Origin: Variovorax sp. OV700
GTDB taxonomy: Bacteria > Pseudomonadota > Gammaproteobacteria > Burkholderiales > Burkholderiaceae_C
NCBI RefSeq assembly: GCF_900099805.1
Contig: NZ_FNDR01000010.1
Coordinates: 1 to 64,000, forward strand
Direction of reading: 5' to 3'
Length of the DNA: 64,000 nucleotides
The notes below the pieces were generated by a model, which had not been told where the DNA came from, did not search any database, and saw only the letters and a list, made by a program, of their open reading frames with translations. Below, piece after piece: positions 53,478 to 62,926 of the stretch; the stretch's first letter is position 1, and every line of letters starts with the position of its first letter. A program made the translations under genes and the position numbers.

Positions 53478-54281
53478 TCAGCGCCCCGGAAACGTTGGAG
53501 GGCGCTTGTGCAGAAAGGCGCTCACGCCTTCGCGGAAGGTGGGGCGGTCGATCAGCTCGCGCTGGCGTTCGCTTTCGTAATGCAGCTGTTCCTTCAGCGT
53601 GTGCCGTTCGGACGCCTCGAAGGCTTCGCGCGCCTCCAGCACCGCATGCGCCGGCAGGCGCGCGAGCCGCCCTGCAATCGCGCGTGCTTCGTCGAGCAGC
53701 TGTTCGTCGTCGGCGCAGGCCCAGATCAGGCCCCACTGCACCGCGCGCGCGGCGCTCAGGCGTTCATCGAGCAGCGCCATGCCCATCGCGCGCGCCTTGC
53801 CCGCGCGGCGCGGAATGGCCCAGGTGCAGCCAAGGTCCGGCACGATGCCGAGCTTGGGCAAAAAGGGCAGGTAGAAGTAGGCGCTGCGCGCGGCAATCGT
53901 CACGTCCGCCGCGAGAGCCAGTCCGACGCCCGCCCCGGCCGCGGCGCCATTGACCGCGGCCACCACCGGCACGGGCAGCGTGCGCAGGGTTTCGATCAGC
54001 GGATTGCTGAGCGACTGCATCCACTCTGCCGTCTGCGTGCCGAGCGACTTGCTTTCATTGCCGGGCGCCATCGCGCTCAGGTCGGCGCCCACGCAAAAGG
54101 CCTTGCCGGCACCGGTCAGGATCACGGCGCGCACTGCGCGGTCATCGCGGATGCGCTCCAGCGTGTCGCGCAGTTCGATCTGCAGTTCGCGCGCGATCGG
54201 GTTCAGCTTGGCCGGCAGGTTCAGCGTGAGCGTGGCGATGCCGTCGGCCAGCTCGTAGAGCACATAAGGCTGCGTGTTCAT
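53478..54281 (-). CDS. Enoyl-CoA hydratase/isomerase family protein
   Basis: Crotonase-fold enzyme of 267 residues, expected to hydrate or isomerise enoyl-CoA. Features: AVILTGAGKAFCVGADLSAM and VPVVAAVNGAAAGAGVGLALAADVTIAARSAYFYLPFLPKLGIVPDLGCTWAIPRRAG, the two oxyanion-hole regions. The first catalytic Glu of standard hydratases is not conserved in the second region, and the PDLG segment resembles PaaG-type isomerases with Asp. The start shares a base with the thiolase stop (TGATG at 54279-54283). Isomerase activity is therefore possible. Confidence 0.88.
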   Translation of the reverse strand: MNTQPYVLYELADGIATLTLNLPAKLNPIARELQIELRDTLERIRDDRAVRAVILTGAGKAFCVGADLSAMAPGNESKSLGTQTAEWMQSLSNPLIETLRTLPVPVVAAVNGAAAGAGVGLALAADVTIAARSAYFYLPFLPKLGIVPDLGCTWAIPRRAGKARAMGMALLDERLSAARAVQWGLIWACADDEQLLDEARAIAGRLARLPAHAVLEAREAFEASERHTLKEQLHYESERQRELIDRPTFREGVSAFLHKRPPTFPGR

Positions 54282-55459
54282 CAGAGCCTTTCCACGATGG
54301 TGACGTTGGCCATGCCACCGCCTTCGCACATCGTCTGCAGGCCGTAGCGCTTGCCGCGCCGGCCCAGTGCATGGATCAGCGTGGTCATGAGCTTGGTGCC
54401 CGAGGCGCCCAGCGGATGGCCGAGCGCAATGGCGCCGCCGTTCACGTTGAGCCGCGCCGGATCGGCTTCCAGTGCCTCCAGCCACGCAATCGGCACCGGC
54501 GCGAAGGCTTCGTTCACTTCATAGAGGTCGATGTCCTGGATGCGCATGCCGGCCTTTTTCAACGCATGCAGCGTGGCGGGCAGCGGTGCTTCCAGCATGA
54601 TCACCGGGTCGTGCCCCATCACGCTCATGTGGTGGATGCGCGCGAGCGGCTTCACGCCCAGCGCCTTGAGGCCGCGTTCGTTCACCACCAGCACGCCGCT
54701 CGCGCCGTCGCAGATCTGGCTCGCGGTGGCCGCGGTGCAGCGTCCGCCCTCGGCAATCAGCTTGACGCCAGCGATGCCTTCGAGCGTGGCGTCGAAGCGG
54801 ATGCCTTCGTCCACCGCGTGCCGTTCGCCGGTGCCCGTGCCATCGGCCGAGAGGATCTCGATCGGCACGATCTCGTCGTCGAAGGCGCCCTCGCGGCTCG
54901 CGGCGATCGCGCGGCGGTGGCTTTCGAGCGCATAGCGGTCGAGCGCTTCCTTCTCGATGCCGTAGTTCCTGGCGATCATCTCGGCGCCCGCGAACTGGCT
55001 GAACTCCACGCCCGGGTAGCGCCTCTTCATGCCCGGGCTCATATAGGTGCCGAGGCCCGCCTTGGCCGGCAGCGCGTTGGGCGTGAACATCGGCACGCGC
55101 GTCATGCTTTCGACACCGCCCGCAATCACCGCGTCCATGCTGCCCGACATCACGGCCTGTGCTGCGAAGTGCAGCGCCTGCTGCGACGAGCCGCACTGCC
55201 GGTCGACCGAAGTGCCCGGCACCGATTCAGGCAGCCTCGACGCCAGCACCGCGTTGCGCGCAACGTTGGTCGCCTGCTCGCCCACCTGGCTCACGCAGCC
55301 GAGGATCACGTCCTCCACTGCCGCCGGGTCGATGCCGCTCTTTGCCACCAATGCGTCGATCACCTGCGCCGCCAGGTCGGCCGGATGCCAGCCCGCGAGC
55401 TTGCCGCCGCGCCGGCCGCCGGCGGTGCGCGCCGCGGCCACGATGTATGCCTCTGCCAT
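54281..55459 (-). CDS. Acetyl-CoA acetyltransferase / 3-ketoacyl-CoA thiolase
   Basis: Thiolase cleaving 3-ketoacyl-CoA, or condensing two acetyl-CoA; 392 residues. The acyl-accepting Cys89 is in [30 protein letters not shown] includes His348, and [15 protein letters not shown] includes Cys378. The ATG at 55459 ([15 protein letters not shown]) has AAGGA seven bases upstream; the ATG at 55465 is too close to it. It is the first gene of the operon with enoyl-CoA hydratase and acyl-CoA dehydrogenase. A terminator for the upstream gene lies 50 bp before it. Confidence 0.93.
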   Translation of the reverse strand: MAEAYIVAAARTAGGRRGGKLAGWHPADLAAQVIDALVAKSGIDPAAVEDVILGCVSQVGEQATNVARNAVLASRLPESVPGTSVDRQCGSSQQALHFAAQAVMSGSMDAVIAGGVESMTRVPMFTPNALPAKAGLGTYMSPGMKRRYPGVEFSQFAGAEMIARNYGIEKEALDRYALESHRRAIAASREGAFDDEIVPIEILSADGTGTGERHAVDEGIRFDATLEGIAGVKLIAEGGRCTAATASQICDGASGVLVVNERGLKALGVKPLARIHHMSVMGHDPVIMLEAPLPATLHALKKAGMRIQDIDLYEVNEAFAPVPIAWLEALEADPARLNVNGGAIALGHPLGASGTKLMTTLIHALGRRGKRYGLQTMCEGGGMANVTIVERL

Positions 55460-55508
55460 GGTCATGTCCTTCTCGATAAGAAAACATCGGGAACCGCGCT
55501 CCCAACGC

Positions 55509-55532
55509 AAAAAAGCCGCCCGTCGGGGCGGC
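55509..55532 (-). terminator. Intrinsic terminator of the DUF2917-type gene
   Basis: GCCGCCC at 55515-55521 pairs with GGGCGGC at 55526-55532 around GTCG. An A-run at 55509-55514 becomes the T-run of the minus-strand transcript. It lies about 55 bp after the stop at 55590 and shields the thiolase operon from read-through. Confidence 0.8.
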
Positions 55533-55589
55533 GGCGTTCGGTGCGTGGAAAGTCCATGGCATCGAGGTTCGATGCCGGGGGTCTTCAGG

Positions 55590-55913
55590 TCAAGCCGGGG
55601 ACAACCCGAGAGGCCGCAGTCGCCAAGGCGACGCGCGGCGTGCAGCCGCAGGCAGCGGCATGCCCGCCGGCTGCGCATCCGACACGGTGATGCACGAAGC
55701 CTCCAGTGCGGAGATCAGCACGCGCCGGTGTTCGGTGCCCTCGAAGCGTTCGCCCGGCGCCAGCACGATGTCGCGCGGGTCTCGGTCGAGCGTGACCCAG
55801 ACCGAGCCGCTGCGGCATTCGATGCCCACGCCCGCGCCGTCGGGCACGGTGAAGATGGAACGGATCGGCAGGCTGACGTGGAAACGGGAAGAAGGATTCA
55901 GGTGGGTGCTCAT
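55590..55913 (-). CDS. DUF2917-type small protein
   Basis: 107 residues. The core VSLPIRSIFTVPDGAGVGIECRSGSVWVTLDRDPRDIVLAPGERFEGTEHRRVLISALEASCITVSD matches the small beta-rich DUF2917 group of betaproteobacteria, function unknown. The C-terminal 30 residues are basic and proline-rich. The ATG at 55913 has GGAG seven bases upstream; the ATG at 55925 does not. It is divergent from a LysR regulator with a perfect palindrome between them, so it is the probable target of that regulator. Confidence 0.75.
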   Translation of the reverse strand: MSTHLNPSSRFHVSLPIRSIFTVPDGAGVGIECRSGSVWVTLDRDPRDIVLAPGERFEGTEHRRVLISALEASCITVSDAQPAGMPLPAAARRASPWRLRPLGLSPA

Positions 55914-55927
55914 GGCAAGCTCCATTG

Positions 55928-55944
55928 CATTCGTGATACGAATG
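55928..55944. promoter_or_regulatory. Palindromic operator between the DUF2917-type gene and lysR
   Basis: CATTCGT at 55928-55934 and ACGAATG at 55938-55944 are perfect 7-bp arms around GAT. The inner part fits the T-N11-A consensus of LysR binding sites. It lies 15 bp before the DUF2917-type start and 52 bp before the LysR start, a position suited to control of both. Confidence 0.7.
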
Positions 55945-55995
55945 AATATAGTGAGTTGACCTCTCTCTTACACGCGGTCATTCGGAACTCGTTGC

Positions 55996-56922
55996 ATGCA
56001 TTCAGAGAATGCGAAAGCCTCAGCCGGCGAACTTCCGCCGCTCGATCTGCTGCGCAGTTTCGAGGCCGCGGCGCGCCGGCTGAGCTTCACGCTGGCGGCC
56101 GGCGAGCTGCACCTCACCCAGTCGGCCGTGAGCCGGCAGATCCAGCAGCTCGAAGCCAGCCTGGGCGTGCTGCTGTTCGAGCGGCGCCACCGCGCGCTCG
56201 CGCTCACCGAGGCCGGCGGCGTCATGCAGCGGGCAGTGACCGACAGCCTTGAACGCCTGCGCGATGCCACGGCGCGGGTGCGCGCGAGCTCCGCGCCGCG
56301 GCAGGTGGCGATTACCAGCACGCCGGGCTTCGCATCGCTCTGGCTCATTCCGAGGCTGGCACGCTTCACCGTCAGCCACCCGCAAGTCGACGTGCGGGTG
56401 TCGGCCACGCTCGACGTGCTCGACCTGGAGAGCAGCCGCATCGACCTGGCGGTGCGTTTCGTGCCGATCGGCCGTGGCATCGGTCCGGCGCTGTTCGAGG
56501 AGTCGGTGATCCCGCTGTGTTCGCCGCAACTCGCCGCCTCGCTGCGCGAGCCGGCAGATTTTTCGAAGCTCACCTTGCTGACCGTGGAATACCCCGACCA
56601 CGGCGAGGCTCCCACCGTCGACTGGGAGCCCTGGCTCCGGGTGATGGGGCTGGACGACCTGCGCATGAAGAGCACGCTGCGCTTCACCCAGTACGCCGAT
56701 GCGGTGGCCGCAGCGGTGGCGGGGCAAGGGGTGGTGATCGGCCGGCTGCCGCTGCTGCGCGAACTGGTGCAGGCGGGCAGGCTCGTGGCGCCGCTCGGCG
56801 AGGGCGTGGCCTCGCACCGCGGCTACTTCATCGAAACATCGAGGCGCGCCGCGGGCAACCGCGACGCGCAGGAGTTCGCGCAGTGGCTGCGCGACGAAGC
56901 CGAGGCGGCCCGGCGAAGCTGA
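55996..56922 (+). CDS. LysR-family transcriptional regulator
   Basis: 308 residues with an N-terminal winged helix-turn-helix, PLDLLRSFEAAARRLSFTLAAGELHLTQSAVSRQIQQLEASLGVLLFERRHRALALTEAG. The effector domain has the GcvA-like pattern VAITSTPGFASLWLIPRLARFTVSHPQVDVRVSATLDVLDLESSRIDLAVRFV. It is probably autoregulated and controls the divergent DUF2917-type gene through the palindrome at 55928-55944. The inducer is unknown. The ATG at 55996 is the first in frame before the HTH. Confidence 0.9.
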   Translation: MHSENAKASAGELPPLDLLRSFEAAARRLSFTLAAGELHLTQSAVSRQIQQLEASLGVLLFERRHRALALTEAGGVMQRAVTDSLERLRDATARVRASSAPRQVAITSTPGFASLWLIPRLARFTVSHPQVDVRVSATLDVLDLESSRIDLAVRFVPIGRGIGPALFEESVIPLCSPQLAASLREPADFSKLTLLTVEYPDHGEAPTVDWEPWLRVMGLDDLRMKSTLRFTQYADAVAAAVAGQGVVIGRLPLLRELVQAGRLVAPLGEGVASHRGYFIETSRRAAGNRDAQEFAQWLRDEAEAARRS

Positions 56923-56954
56923 CGAGACCGCCGCGACGCCGAGCGGAGAGGGGA

Positions 56955-57527
56955 TCAGCCCGGCAGCAGCACCTTGTCGACCACGTGGATCACGCCGTTC
57001 GACTGGTAGACGTTGGCAATGGTCACCGTCGCCAGCCCACCCTTGGCATCGCTCACCATCACGTTGCTGCCGCTCATCGTGGCAGTGAGCGTGCCGCCGC
57101 TCGCGGTCTTCAGCGTGGCCTTGCCGCCGCCCGCCTTGATGGCGCTCATGAGCGCGGCGCCGTCCATCTTGCCGGGCACCACGTGGTAGGTCAGCACCTT
57201 GGTGAGCGTGGGCTTGTTCTCGGGCTTGAGCAAGGTGTCGACCGTGCCGGCCGGCAACGCGGAAAAGGCCGCGTTCGTCGGCGCGAACACGGTGAAGGGG
57301 CCGGGGCTCTTCAGCGTGCCCACCAGGTCCGCGGCCTTCACCGCGGCGACCAGCGTGGTGTGGTCCTTCGAATTCACGGCGTTGTCGACGATGTCCTTCG
57401 TCGGGAGCATCGCCGCGCCGCCCACCATGGGATTGGACGCCGTGGCGTTGCTGCCGCTCATGCCCATGCTGCCCGCGCAAGCGCCGAGCACAACCGAAAC
57501 GCCGATGGCAATCACGAGTTTTTTCAT
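56955..57527 (-). CDS. Fasciclin-domain lipoprotein
   Basis: 190 residues. The signal MKKLVIAIGVSVVLGAC has lipid-accepting Cys17. The rest is one FAS1 domain: DIVDNAVNSKDHTTLVAAVKAADLVGTLKSPGPFTVFAPTNAAFSALP, VLTYHVVPGKMDG, then VYQSNGVIHVVDKVLLPG. FAS1 proteins are usually adhesive or matrix-associated; the bacterial role is not defined. AGGAG is seven bases before the ATG. The open frame continues upstream for over 200 codons in the same frame without being a plausible protein. Confidence 0.88.
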   Translation of the reverse strand: MKKLVIAIGVSVVLGACAGSMGMSGSNATASNPMVGGAAMLPTKDIVDNAVNSKDHTTLVAAVKAADLVGTLKSPGPFTVFAPTNAAFSALPAGTVDTLLKPENKPTLTKVLTYHVVPGKMDGAALMSAIKAGGGKATLKTASGGTLTATMSGSNVMVSDAKGGLATVTIANVYQSNGVIHVVDKVLLPG

Positions 57528-57929
57528 TGAAAGGCTCCTGGTAAAAAATGTTCTTGAAAGACCTCTGCGGCGACCGCCTGCAGTTCGGAAGCGCGACGCG
57601 CTCCCTGCCCATACGGCGCGGATGCGCGATTGGATTCGCCCTTCAAGCCGCGTCGGCTTTGCGCCACAGCGACTCACGCGCCGCTTGCGCACCGCGCGCG
57701 TGCTCGCCAGAATCCGCCCTTCGTTTTTCAGCAACAGTTTTTTCATCCGCGCCTGGCGACGATCAACCTCCCGGGCGGCAACTCCATTCAATGAACCGTT
57801 TTCTGAACACCTGACCCGCACACCGACCGCCCCGGCCGGATGTGCATCCATGCATCCGCCGAGGCCCATCGACAAAGGCCCCGCGCAGCCATTCGCCGGG
57901 GCTTTTTTTGTTTTTGGAGTGCGCGCAAC
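57528..57929. other. 402-bp intergenic region between the fasciclin gene and the small gene pair
   Basis: No gene is supported here. The left part is the fasciclin leader. Around 57745 the minus strand has a second start-like context, MKKLLLKNEGRIL, in frame with the fasciclin gene; the roughly 75 residues between the two starts are strongly basic and low in complexity. A plus-strand terminator-like hairpin lies at 57877-57912. The similar openings of the two start contexts suggest a degenerate duplication of the gene start. Confidence 0.4.
57877..57912 (+). terminator. Orphan plus-strand terminator-like hairpin
   Basis: GCCCC at 57878-57882 pairs with GGGGC at 57898-57902, with extra pairing on both sides, followed by CTTTTTTTG. 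It points in the plus direction, but the nearest plus-strand gene upstream ends about 950 bp away at 56922. It sits only 18 bp before the start of the next small gene, so it may terminate an unannotated transcript or act as an attenuator. Confidence 0.55.
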
Positions 57930-58157
57930 ATGAGTGCTCAACGAAAGGCCCGCGACGATCAGAAGCGCCTGGGCCGGTTTTACTTTTCGGTGCCGACTCC
58001 GGCACCGCGCAATCCCGTGGTGGCCGCGATGGCGCACCGCGAATCCAGCCAGGGCGCAGGCCGCCATCTGCGCACGCACCGGGCGGAGCGGCGCGCGCAA
58101 AAAGTGGCGCTGCAAAAGGCTGCGCGCAGCCTGCAGGGGAGGGGCGGCGATGCGTGA
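57930..58157 (+). CDS. Small basic protein of unknown function
   Basis: 75 residues, rich in Arg, Lys, Ala and Gln, with no membrane segment or known motif. It contains GRFYFSVPTPAPRNPVVAAMAHRESSQGAGRH and a coiled-coil-prone C-terminus RAERRAQKVALQKAARSLQ. Its stop overlaps the start of the next gene by 8 bp, implying they form a unit. No clear ribosome binding site precedes the ATG other than GGAG about 15 bases upstream. Function not inferable. Confidence 0.5.
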   Translation: MSAQRKARDDQKRLGRFYFSVPTPAPRNPVVAAMAHRESSQGAGRHLRTHRAERRAQKVALQKAARSLQGRGGDA

Positions 58158-58678
58158 AGACATGGACAAGGTCATCGTCGAGCGGCCACGCCGCGGCGGC
58201 GGTGTGCAGGGCGACGGGCGCAAGTGGCGCAACAGCAGGGAGCGTGGTTCGTACCTGGGCATGGCGCAGGGCTATGCCTATCCGAAGGGGCTCAATGAAA
58301 ACCTCGCGCCGCTGAAGCGCTGGCTGCACAAGCAGGTGCACCGGCCGTGGGACAAGGTGTATGCGGAGCTGTGCAGCGGCATTGACCGCCGCAGCACGGT
58401 GCAGGCGCACATCTTCCAGCACATCGACGATTTCGTCGAACGCCAGGCGGTGCTGCGGGACGGCGAAGTGTGGGTCAGCGAATCTTGGTGGAGGGCCGTT
58501 GCGCGAGGCCGCGCATGTCGAACTGTTCGTGCATCCGGCAACCGGCATCCTGCTGCCCAACCGGCTGCGGCGCAAGGCTGGGCATCAGGAGGCTGCGAAG
58601 CGCAAGGAGGCCGTGGTCAGCGCTAGCTCGGCGACTCTAGCGCTTGTTGACGGTCGACAGCGAGCCCGCATCCGATGA
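58150..58678 (+). pseudogene. Uncharacterised gene with an internal frameshift
   Basis: From ATG 58150 the first ~112 residues read sensibly: MREDMDKVIVERPRRGGG, YAYPKGLNENLAPLKRWL, HKQVHRPWDKVYAELCSGI and VQAHIFQHIDDFVERQAVL. After about 58486 this frame turns into a low-complexity Ala/Arg/Gly tail ending at 58626. The +1 frame from 58487 instead gives GGPLREAAHVELFVHPATGILLPNRLRRKA and stops at 58678. One extra base within 58484-58496 would explain it. Similar two-gene units of unknown function exist in other bacteria as I recall, but I cannot name a family. The end overlaps the convergent MFS gene. Confidence 0.55.
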
Positions 58679-59941
58679 GCGCGGCATCAACCGGAACGCG
58701 AGGGTTCCCGCCGCCAGCATGCCGGCGATCGTGAGGAACACCGCGCGGTAGGTCTCGACGCCGTTCGCCACCGCCCACGACGCGGCCACGCCGGTCGTCC
58801 ACTGCATCAGCGAGACGCCGAGGAACATCGCCATGTTGAGCAGTGCCATGGCGCGTCCGGTCATGGCTGCCGGGTAGGCGCTCCTGGCGTACGCATACTG
58901 CAGCACGCCGTAGCCGGAAAGAAGGCCATAAACGATGGGCAGGCCGATGTCCACTGCGCGCGAATGCGTGAGCGCCATCGCGCCGAACATCAGTGCGCCG
59001 GTGGCGGCGCAGGCCATCATCCAGTGTGCGCGCCGCGCGGCGCCGGGGTCCAAGCGGCCGAACAGCGCGGGGCTGATCATGCCGGTGATGGTCATCACCA
59101 GCGCCACGTTGCCGCTGGCGACGAGCGACAGACCATGGCGCTCGTGCAGCACCGGCCCAAGCCACAGGCCGCGCAGCGTGATGAAGGCCGCATACGACAC
59201 GCAGGCGAAGCACAGCAGCCCCAGCGTATGAGGCATCGCGAACAGCGGCAGCAGTTCGCGCACGGCCTTGCGCAGCGACTGGCGTTCGGCCGGAGCAGCC
59301 TTCGGGTCCGCGGCCTCCGCCGTGCGCGCCGGTTCGCGCACGCGCCAGAAGATCACGAGCCAAGAGAGCACGGCGAAGCCAGCCAGCACCGCGTAGCCGG
59401 CGCGCCATGAGGCGGCTTCGATCAGCAGCGCCAGCGGCGTGCCGGTGAACAGGATGCCCAGGCCGGCCAGGCTCAACACCAGCCCCGACATCGCGGTGAA
59501 GCGCGAGGCATCGAAATGCCGCGCGATGAACACAGTGCAGGCAAGGAAAGCGGGTGCGCAGCCGACGCCGATCAGCGCCTGTCCCAGCAGCAGGGCGCCG
59601 AAGGTCGGCGCCGCTGCGCACAGCGCAGCACCGGCGACGGCCAGCGGAAAGGCGGTCAGCACTGTGCGGCGCACGCCGAACAGGTCGATCGACACGCCCA
59701 TCGCGAGCTGCATGATGCCGAACGTGAAATGAAAGGTGCCCGCCCAGGTTCCGAGCTGCTGCGGCGTCAGGCCGAACTGGCCGCTGAGCGGCGTGGCCAT
59801 CATGGCGCCGACGGTGCGGAAGGCCTGGCTCAGGGCAAAGGCCGAAGCCAGTGCCACGAGCATCGCGGCCGCCGAAACAGACCGGCGCGGCGGGGTGCCG
59901 AGGTTGCCGGTCAGGCTTCGCCCTTGACCTTCAAGCGCCAT
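58637..59941 (-). CDS. MFS transporter
   Basis: Predicted major facilitator with about 12 membrane segments, 434 residues from the ATG at 59941. Features: [55 protein letters not shown] (loop 2-3 motif region [11 protein letters not shown]), [22 protein letters not shown], and a basic central loop. The start overlaps the end of malate synthase by 31 bp; a later ATG at 59863 would remove 26 non-membrane residues. The position after glcB suggests transport of an organic acid such as glyoxylate, glycolate or malate, which is inference from context only. Confidence 0.82.
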   Translation of the reverse strand: MALEGQGRSLTGNLGTPPRRSVSAAAMLVALASAFALSQAFRTVGAMMATPLSGQFGLTPQQLGTWAGTFHFTFGIMQLAMGVSIDLFGVRRTVLTAFPLAVAGAALCAAAPTFGALLLGQALIGVGCAPAFLACTVFIARHFDASRFTAMSGLVLSLAGLGILFTGTPLALLIEAASWRAGYAVLAGFAVLSWLVIFWRVREPARTAEAADPKAAPAERQSLRKAVRELLPLFAMPHTLGLLCFACVSYAAFITLRGLWLGPVLHERHGLSLVASGNVALVMTITGMISPALFGRLDPGAARRAHWMMACAATGALMFGAMALTHSRAVDIGLPIVYGLLSGYGVLQYAYARSAYPAAMTGRAMALLNMAMFLGVSLMQWTTGVAASWAVANGVETYRAVFLTIAGMLAAGTLAFRLMPRSSDAGSLSTVNKR

Positions 59942-62085
59942 GCATGCAGCAGCGGCTCGGTGTAGCCGCTCGGCTGCTCGATGCCCTTGAACACCAGGTC
60001 TTGCGCCGCCTTGTACGCGGCTGATGTGTCGAAGTGGCCGGCCATCGGCTGGTAGACCGGGTCGCCCGCGTTCTGTTCGTCGACCACCTTGGCCATGCGC
60101 TGGAAGGTCTCGTCGACCTGCGCCTTGGTCACCACGCCGTGCAGCAGCCAGTTGGCGATGTGCTGGCTCGAGATGCGCAGCGTGGCGCGGTCTTCCATCA
60201 GGCCCACGTTGTGGATGTCGGGCACCTTGGAGCAGCCCACGCCCTGGTCGATCCAGCGCACCACGTAGCCGAGGATGCCCTGCACGTTGTTGTCGATCTC
60301 CTGCTGCTTCTCGGCGTCGGTCCAGTTGGCTTGCGGTGCGATGGGCACCTGCAGCAGCGCGTTCAGGATGTTGTCGCGCTCGGCATCGGCGTCGATCTTT
60401 TCGAGCTCTTGCTGGACGGCCGTGACGCTCACCTGGTGGTAGTGCAGCGCATGCAGCGTGGCGGCGGTGGGCGAAGGCACCCAGGCGGTGTTGGCGCCCG
60501 CCTTGGGGTGGCCGATCTTCTGCTCGAGCATGGCGGCCATCAGGTCGGGCATGGCCCACATGCCCTTGCCGATCTGGGCCTTGCCGCGCAGGCCGCACGA
60601 GAGGCCGACCAGCACGTTGTTCTTTTCGTAGGCGCCGATCCACGCGCTCGACTTCATGTCGCCCTTGCGGATCATCGGGCCGCCCTGCATGGCGGTGTGC
60701 ATCTCGTCGCCGGTGCGGTCGAGGAAGCCGGTGTTGATGAAGGCCACGCGCGCGGCGGCCTCGGCAATGCAGGCCTTGAGGTTGACGCTGGTGCGGCGCT
60801 CCTCGTCCATGATGCCGAGCTTCACGGTGTTGGCGGCGAGGCCGAGCAGCTGCTCGACGCGGCCGAACAGCTCGCTGGCAAAGGCCACTTCGGCCGGGCC
60901 GTGCATCTTGGGCTTGACGATGTAGATGCTGCCGGTGCGCGAGTTGCCCTTGCGCTTCAGGTCGATCATCGCGATGGTGGTGGTCACCACGGCATCGAGA
61001 ATGCCTTCGGGAATTTCCTTGCCGTCCGCATACAGCACGGCCGGGTTGGTCATCAGGTGGCCCACGTTGCGCAGGAACATGAGCGAGCGGCCGTGCAGCT
61101 TCACGGGCTGGCCGTCGGCGCCGGTGTATTCGCGGTCGGGGTTGAGGCCGCGCGTGAAGGTCTTGCCGCCCTTGGCGACTTCTTCGGTGAGCGTGCCCTG
61201 CACGATGCCGAGCCAGTTCGCATACGCGATGACCTTGTCGGCCGCATCGACCACGGCCACCGAGTCTTCGAGGTCGAGAATGGTCGAGAGCGCGGATTCG
61301 AGCACGACGTCGCTTATGCCGGCCGCATCGCCCTTGCCGATGGGCGTGCCGCGGTCGATGCGGATGTCCAGGTGAATGCCGTTGTGCTTCAGCAGCACCG
61401 ACGACGGCGATGCCGCATCGCCCTGGTAGCCGACGAAGGCGGCTGGATCGCGCAGCATGGTGCTGCTGCTTTGCAGCGCGATGTGCAGCTGGCCATCCTT
61501 CACGCTGTAGCCGGTCGCCATCTTGTGCGAGCCGTTTTCGAGCGGCGCGGCCTGGTCGAGCACGTTGCGCGCAAACTCGATGACCTTGGCCCCGCGCACG
61601 GGGTTGTAGCCCTTGCCCTTTTCGGCGCCATCGGTCTCGGGAATGGCGTCGGTGCCATAGAGCGCGTCGTACAGCGAACCCCAGCGCGCGTTGGCGGCGT
61701 TGAGCGCGTAGCGGGCATTGAGGATGGGCACCACCAGCTGCGGGCCGGCTTGCAATGCAAGCTCGGAATCGACGTTGGCCGTGGTGGCCTTCGCGCCCTT
61801 GGGCTGCGGCAGCAGGTAGCCGATCTTCTCGAGGAATGCGCGGTAAGCCGGCATGTCGTTGATGGGGCCGGGGTTCTTCTTGTGCCAGGCGTCGATCTCG
61901 GTCTGCAGGCGATCGCGCTCGGCCAGCAGCGCGACGTTCTTCGGCGCGAGGTCGTGAACGATGGCGTCGAAGCCCTTCCAGAAGGTGTCGCTCGCCACGC
62001 CGCTGGCAGGCAGGACCTTGTCTTCGATGAAGCGATGGAGCTCGGTCGCAATCTGGAGTCGGTGGGCAGTGGTGCGGGCGGTCAT
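59911..62085 (-). CDS. glcB: Malate synthase G
   Basis: Condenses glyoxylate and acetyl-CoA to malate; 724 residues, the isoform G length (E. coli 723). Features: [72 protein letters not shown]-like segment read as [20 protein letters not shown], and [32 protein letters not shown]. The ATG at 62085 has AGGAG about 8 bases upstream. It follows a HAD dehalogenase gene by 60 bp, and the two could feed each other, since haloacetate dehalogenation yields glycolate. An aceA gene is not in the window. Confidence 0.96.
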   Translation of the reverse strand: MTARTTAHRLQIATELHRFIEDKVLPASGVASDTFWKGFDAIVHDLAPKNVALLAERDRLQTEIDAWHKKNPGPINDMPAYRAFLEKIGYLLPQPKGAKATTANVDSELALQAGPQLVVPILNARYALNAANARWGSLYDALYGTDAIPETDGAEKGKGYNPVRGAKVIEFARNVLDQAAPLENGSHKMATGYSVKDGQLHIALQSSSTMLRDPAAFVGYQGDAASPSSVLLKHNGIHLDIRIDRGTPIGKGDAAGISDVVLESALSTILDLEDSVAVVDAADKVIAYANWLGIVQGTLTEEVAKGGKTFTRGLNPDREYTGADGQPVKLHGRSLMFLRNVGHLMTNPAVLYADGKEIPEGILDAVVTTTIAMIDLKRKGNSRTGSIYIVKPKMHGPAEVAFASELFGRVEQLLGLAANTVKLGIMDEERRTSVNLKACIAEAAARVAFINTGFLDRTGDEMHTAMQGGPMIRKGDMKSSAWIGAYEKNNVLVGLSCGLRGKAQIGKGMWAMPDLMAAMLEQKIGHPKAGANTAWVPSPTAATLHALHYHQVSVTAVQQELEKIDADAERDNILNALLQVPIAPQANWTDAEKQQEIDNNVQGILGYVVRWIDQGVGCSKVPDIHNVGLMEDRATLRISSQHIANWLLHGVVTKAQVDETFQRMAKVVDEQNAGDPVYQPMAGHFDTSAAYKAAQDLVFKGIEQPSGYTEPLLHAWRLKVKGEA

Positions 62086-62145
62086 GTTTTTTCTCCTGGA
62101 GAACGGTGCAATGCGAATGCTGGATGAGATGTGAGGCGGTGTCTG

Positions 62146-62823
62146 TCAGAAGAACCCGAGCACGTCGCGCAGGCTGCTGCCGATGCGTTCGGGCTCAGTG
62201 CCGAGTTCTTCGAAAGGAAGCTGGTAGCGGTTGACCCAGAGCGTGCGAAATCCGTACCAGGTGGCGCCGAGCGCGTCCCAGCCGTTGCAGCTCACGAAGG
62301 CGATCTGGTTCGGTTGCAGGCCGGTGGCCGTGACGCCGAGCCGGTAGGCCTCGGGGTGTGTCTTGTACTTGCGGATGCCGTCCACGCTCAACACGTGGTC
62401 GAGCAGGCCGTCGAGGCCGGCGCTGCGAACGGCGGCGTCGAGCATGCCGGGGTCGCCGTTCGAGAGAATGCCGGTGACGACGCCGCGGCTCTTGAGTAAC
62501 TTCAGCACGTCGCGGCATTCGGGAAAAGCCGTGAGCGTGCGGTACTGGTCCATCAGTTGCTGCTCGGCGGTCTCCGTCAGGGCGAGGCCGAGCCGCTTGC
62601 AGGTGTAGCGCAGTGCGGCGCGCGTGAGTTCGCCAAAGGGCTGGTAGTGCGCGCCGTCGTCGCTGGTGGTCACCAGGCGGGTGTATTCGATCTGCTTGTC
62701 GCGCCAGCCCGCGGCCAGCGCCTGGCCCTGGCCGGCGAACAGCCGCTCGGCCGTCTGCCCGACGCTGTACACGTCGAACAAGGTGCCGTATGCGTCAAAG
62801 AGAACTGCCCCGGGATGGTCCAT
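62146..62823 (-). CDS. Haloacid dehalogenase, type II
   Basis: HAD-superfamily hydrolase of 225 residues with the L-2-haloacid dehalogenase pattern. VLFDAYGTLFDVYS has nucleophile Asp10. GILSNGDPGML is motif II, YKTHPEAYRLGV provides the Lys of motif III, and VSCNGWDALGATWYGFRTLWVNR is motif IV. The classic dehalogenases have the same spacing and length. Activity on 2-haloacids would give 2-hydroxyacids. It lies between iclR and glcB on the same strand with gaps of 103 and 60 bp. A related phosphatase-like role cannot be excluded. Confidence 0.87.
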   Translation of the reverse strand: MDHPGAVLFDAYGTLFDVYSVGQTAERLFAGQGQALAAGWRDKQIEYTRLVTTSDDGAHYQPFGELTRAALRYTCKRLGLALTETAEQQLMDQYRTLTAFPECRDVLKLLKSRGVVTGILSNGDPGMLDAAVRSAGLDGLLDHVLSVDGIRKYKTHPEAYRLGVTATGLQPNQIAFVSCNGWDALGATWYGFRTLWVNRYQLPFEELGTEPERIGSSLRDVLGFF

Positions 62824-62926
62824 GCGTTGACTTTATTCGATACTTTGTCGGTGAGTAAGAGCCGAAACCGGGATTTATCAGTGACAAAAATGAAGGTAAT
62901 TGCGGAAGCCTGCATGCATCCCGGTG

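Noticed and set aside
53478-54281. Reading the enoyl-CoA hydratase-like gene as a standard two-glutamate hydratase
   Set aside because: The second conserved region reads PKLGIVPDLG, without the second catalytic glutamate, so I left the product as hydratase/isomerase family.
57734-58262. Fasciclin protein extended at its N-terminus to 435 residues
   Set aside because: The lipoprotein signal with AGGAG before the ATG at 57527 is convincing, while the extension is basic, low in complexity and antisense to the small gene pair.
60034-62127. A 697-codon open frame opposite malate synthase
   Set aside because: It is antisense to a fully conserved glcB, and its composition (Gly/His/Val/Arg-rich) is typical of shadow frames in GC-rich genomes.
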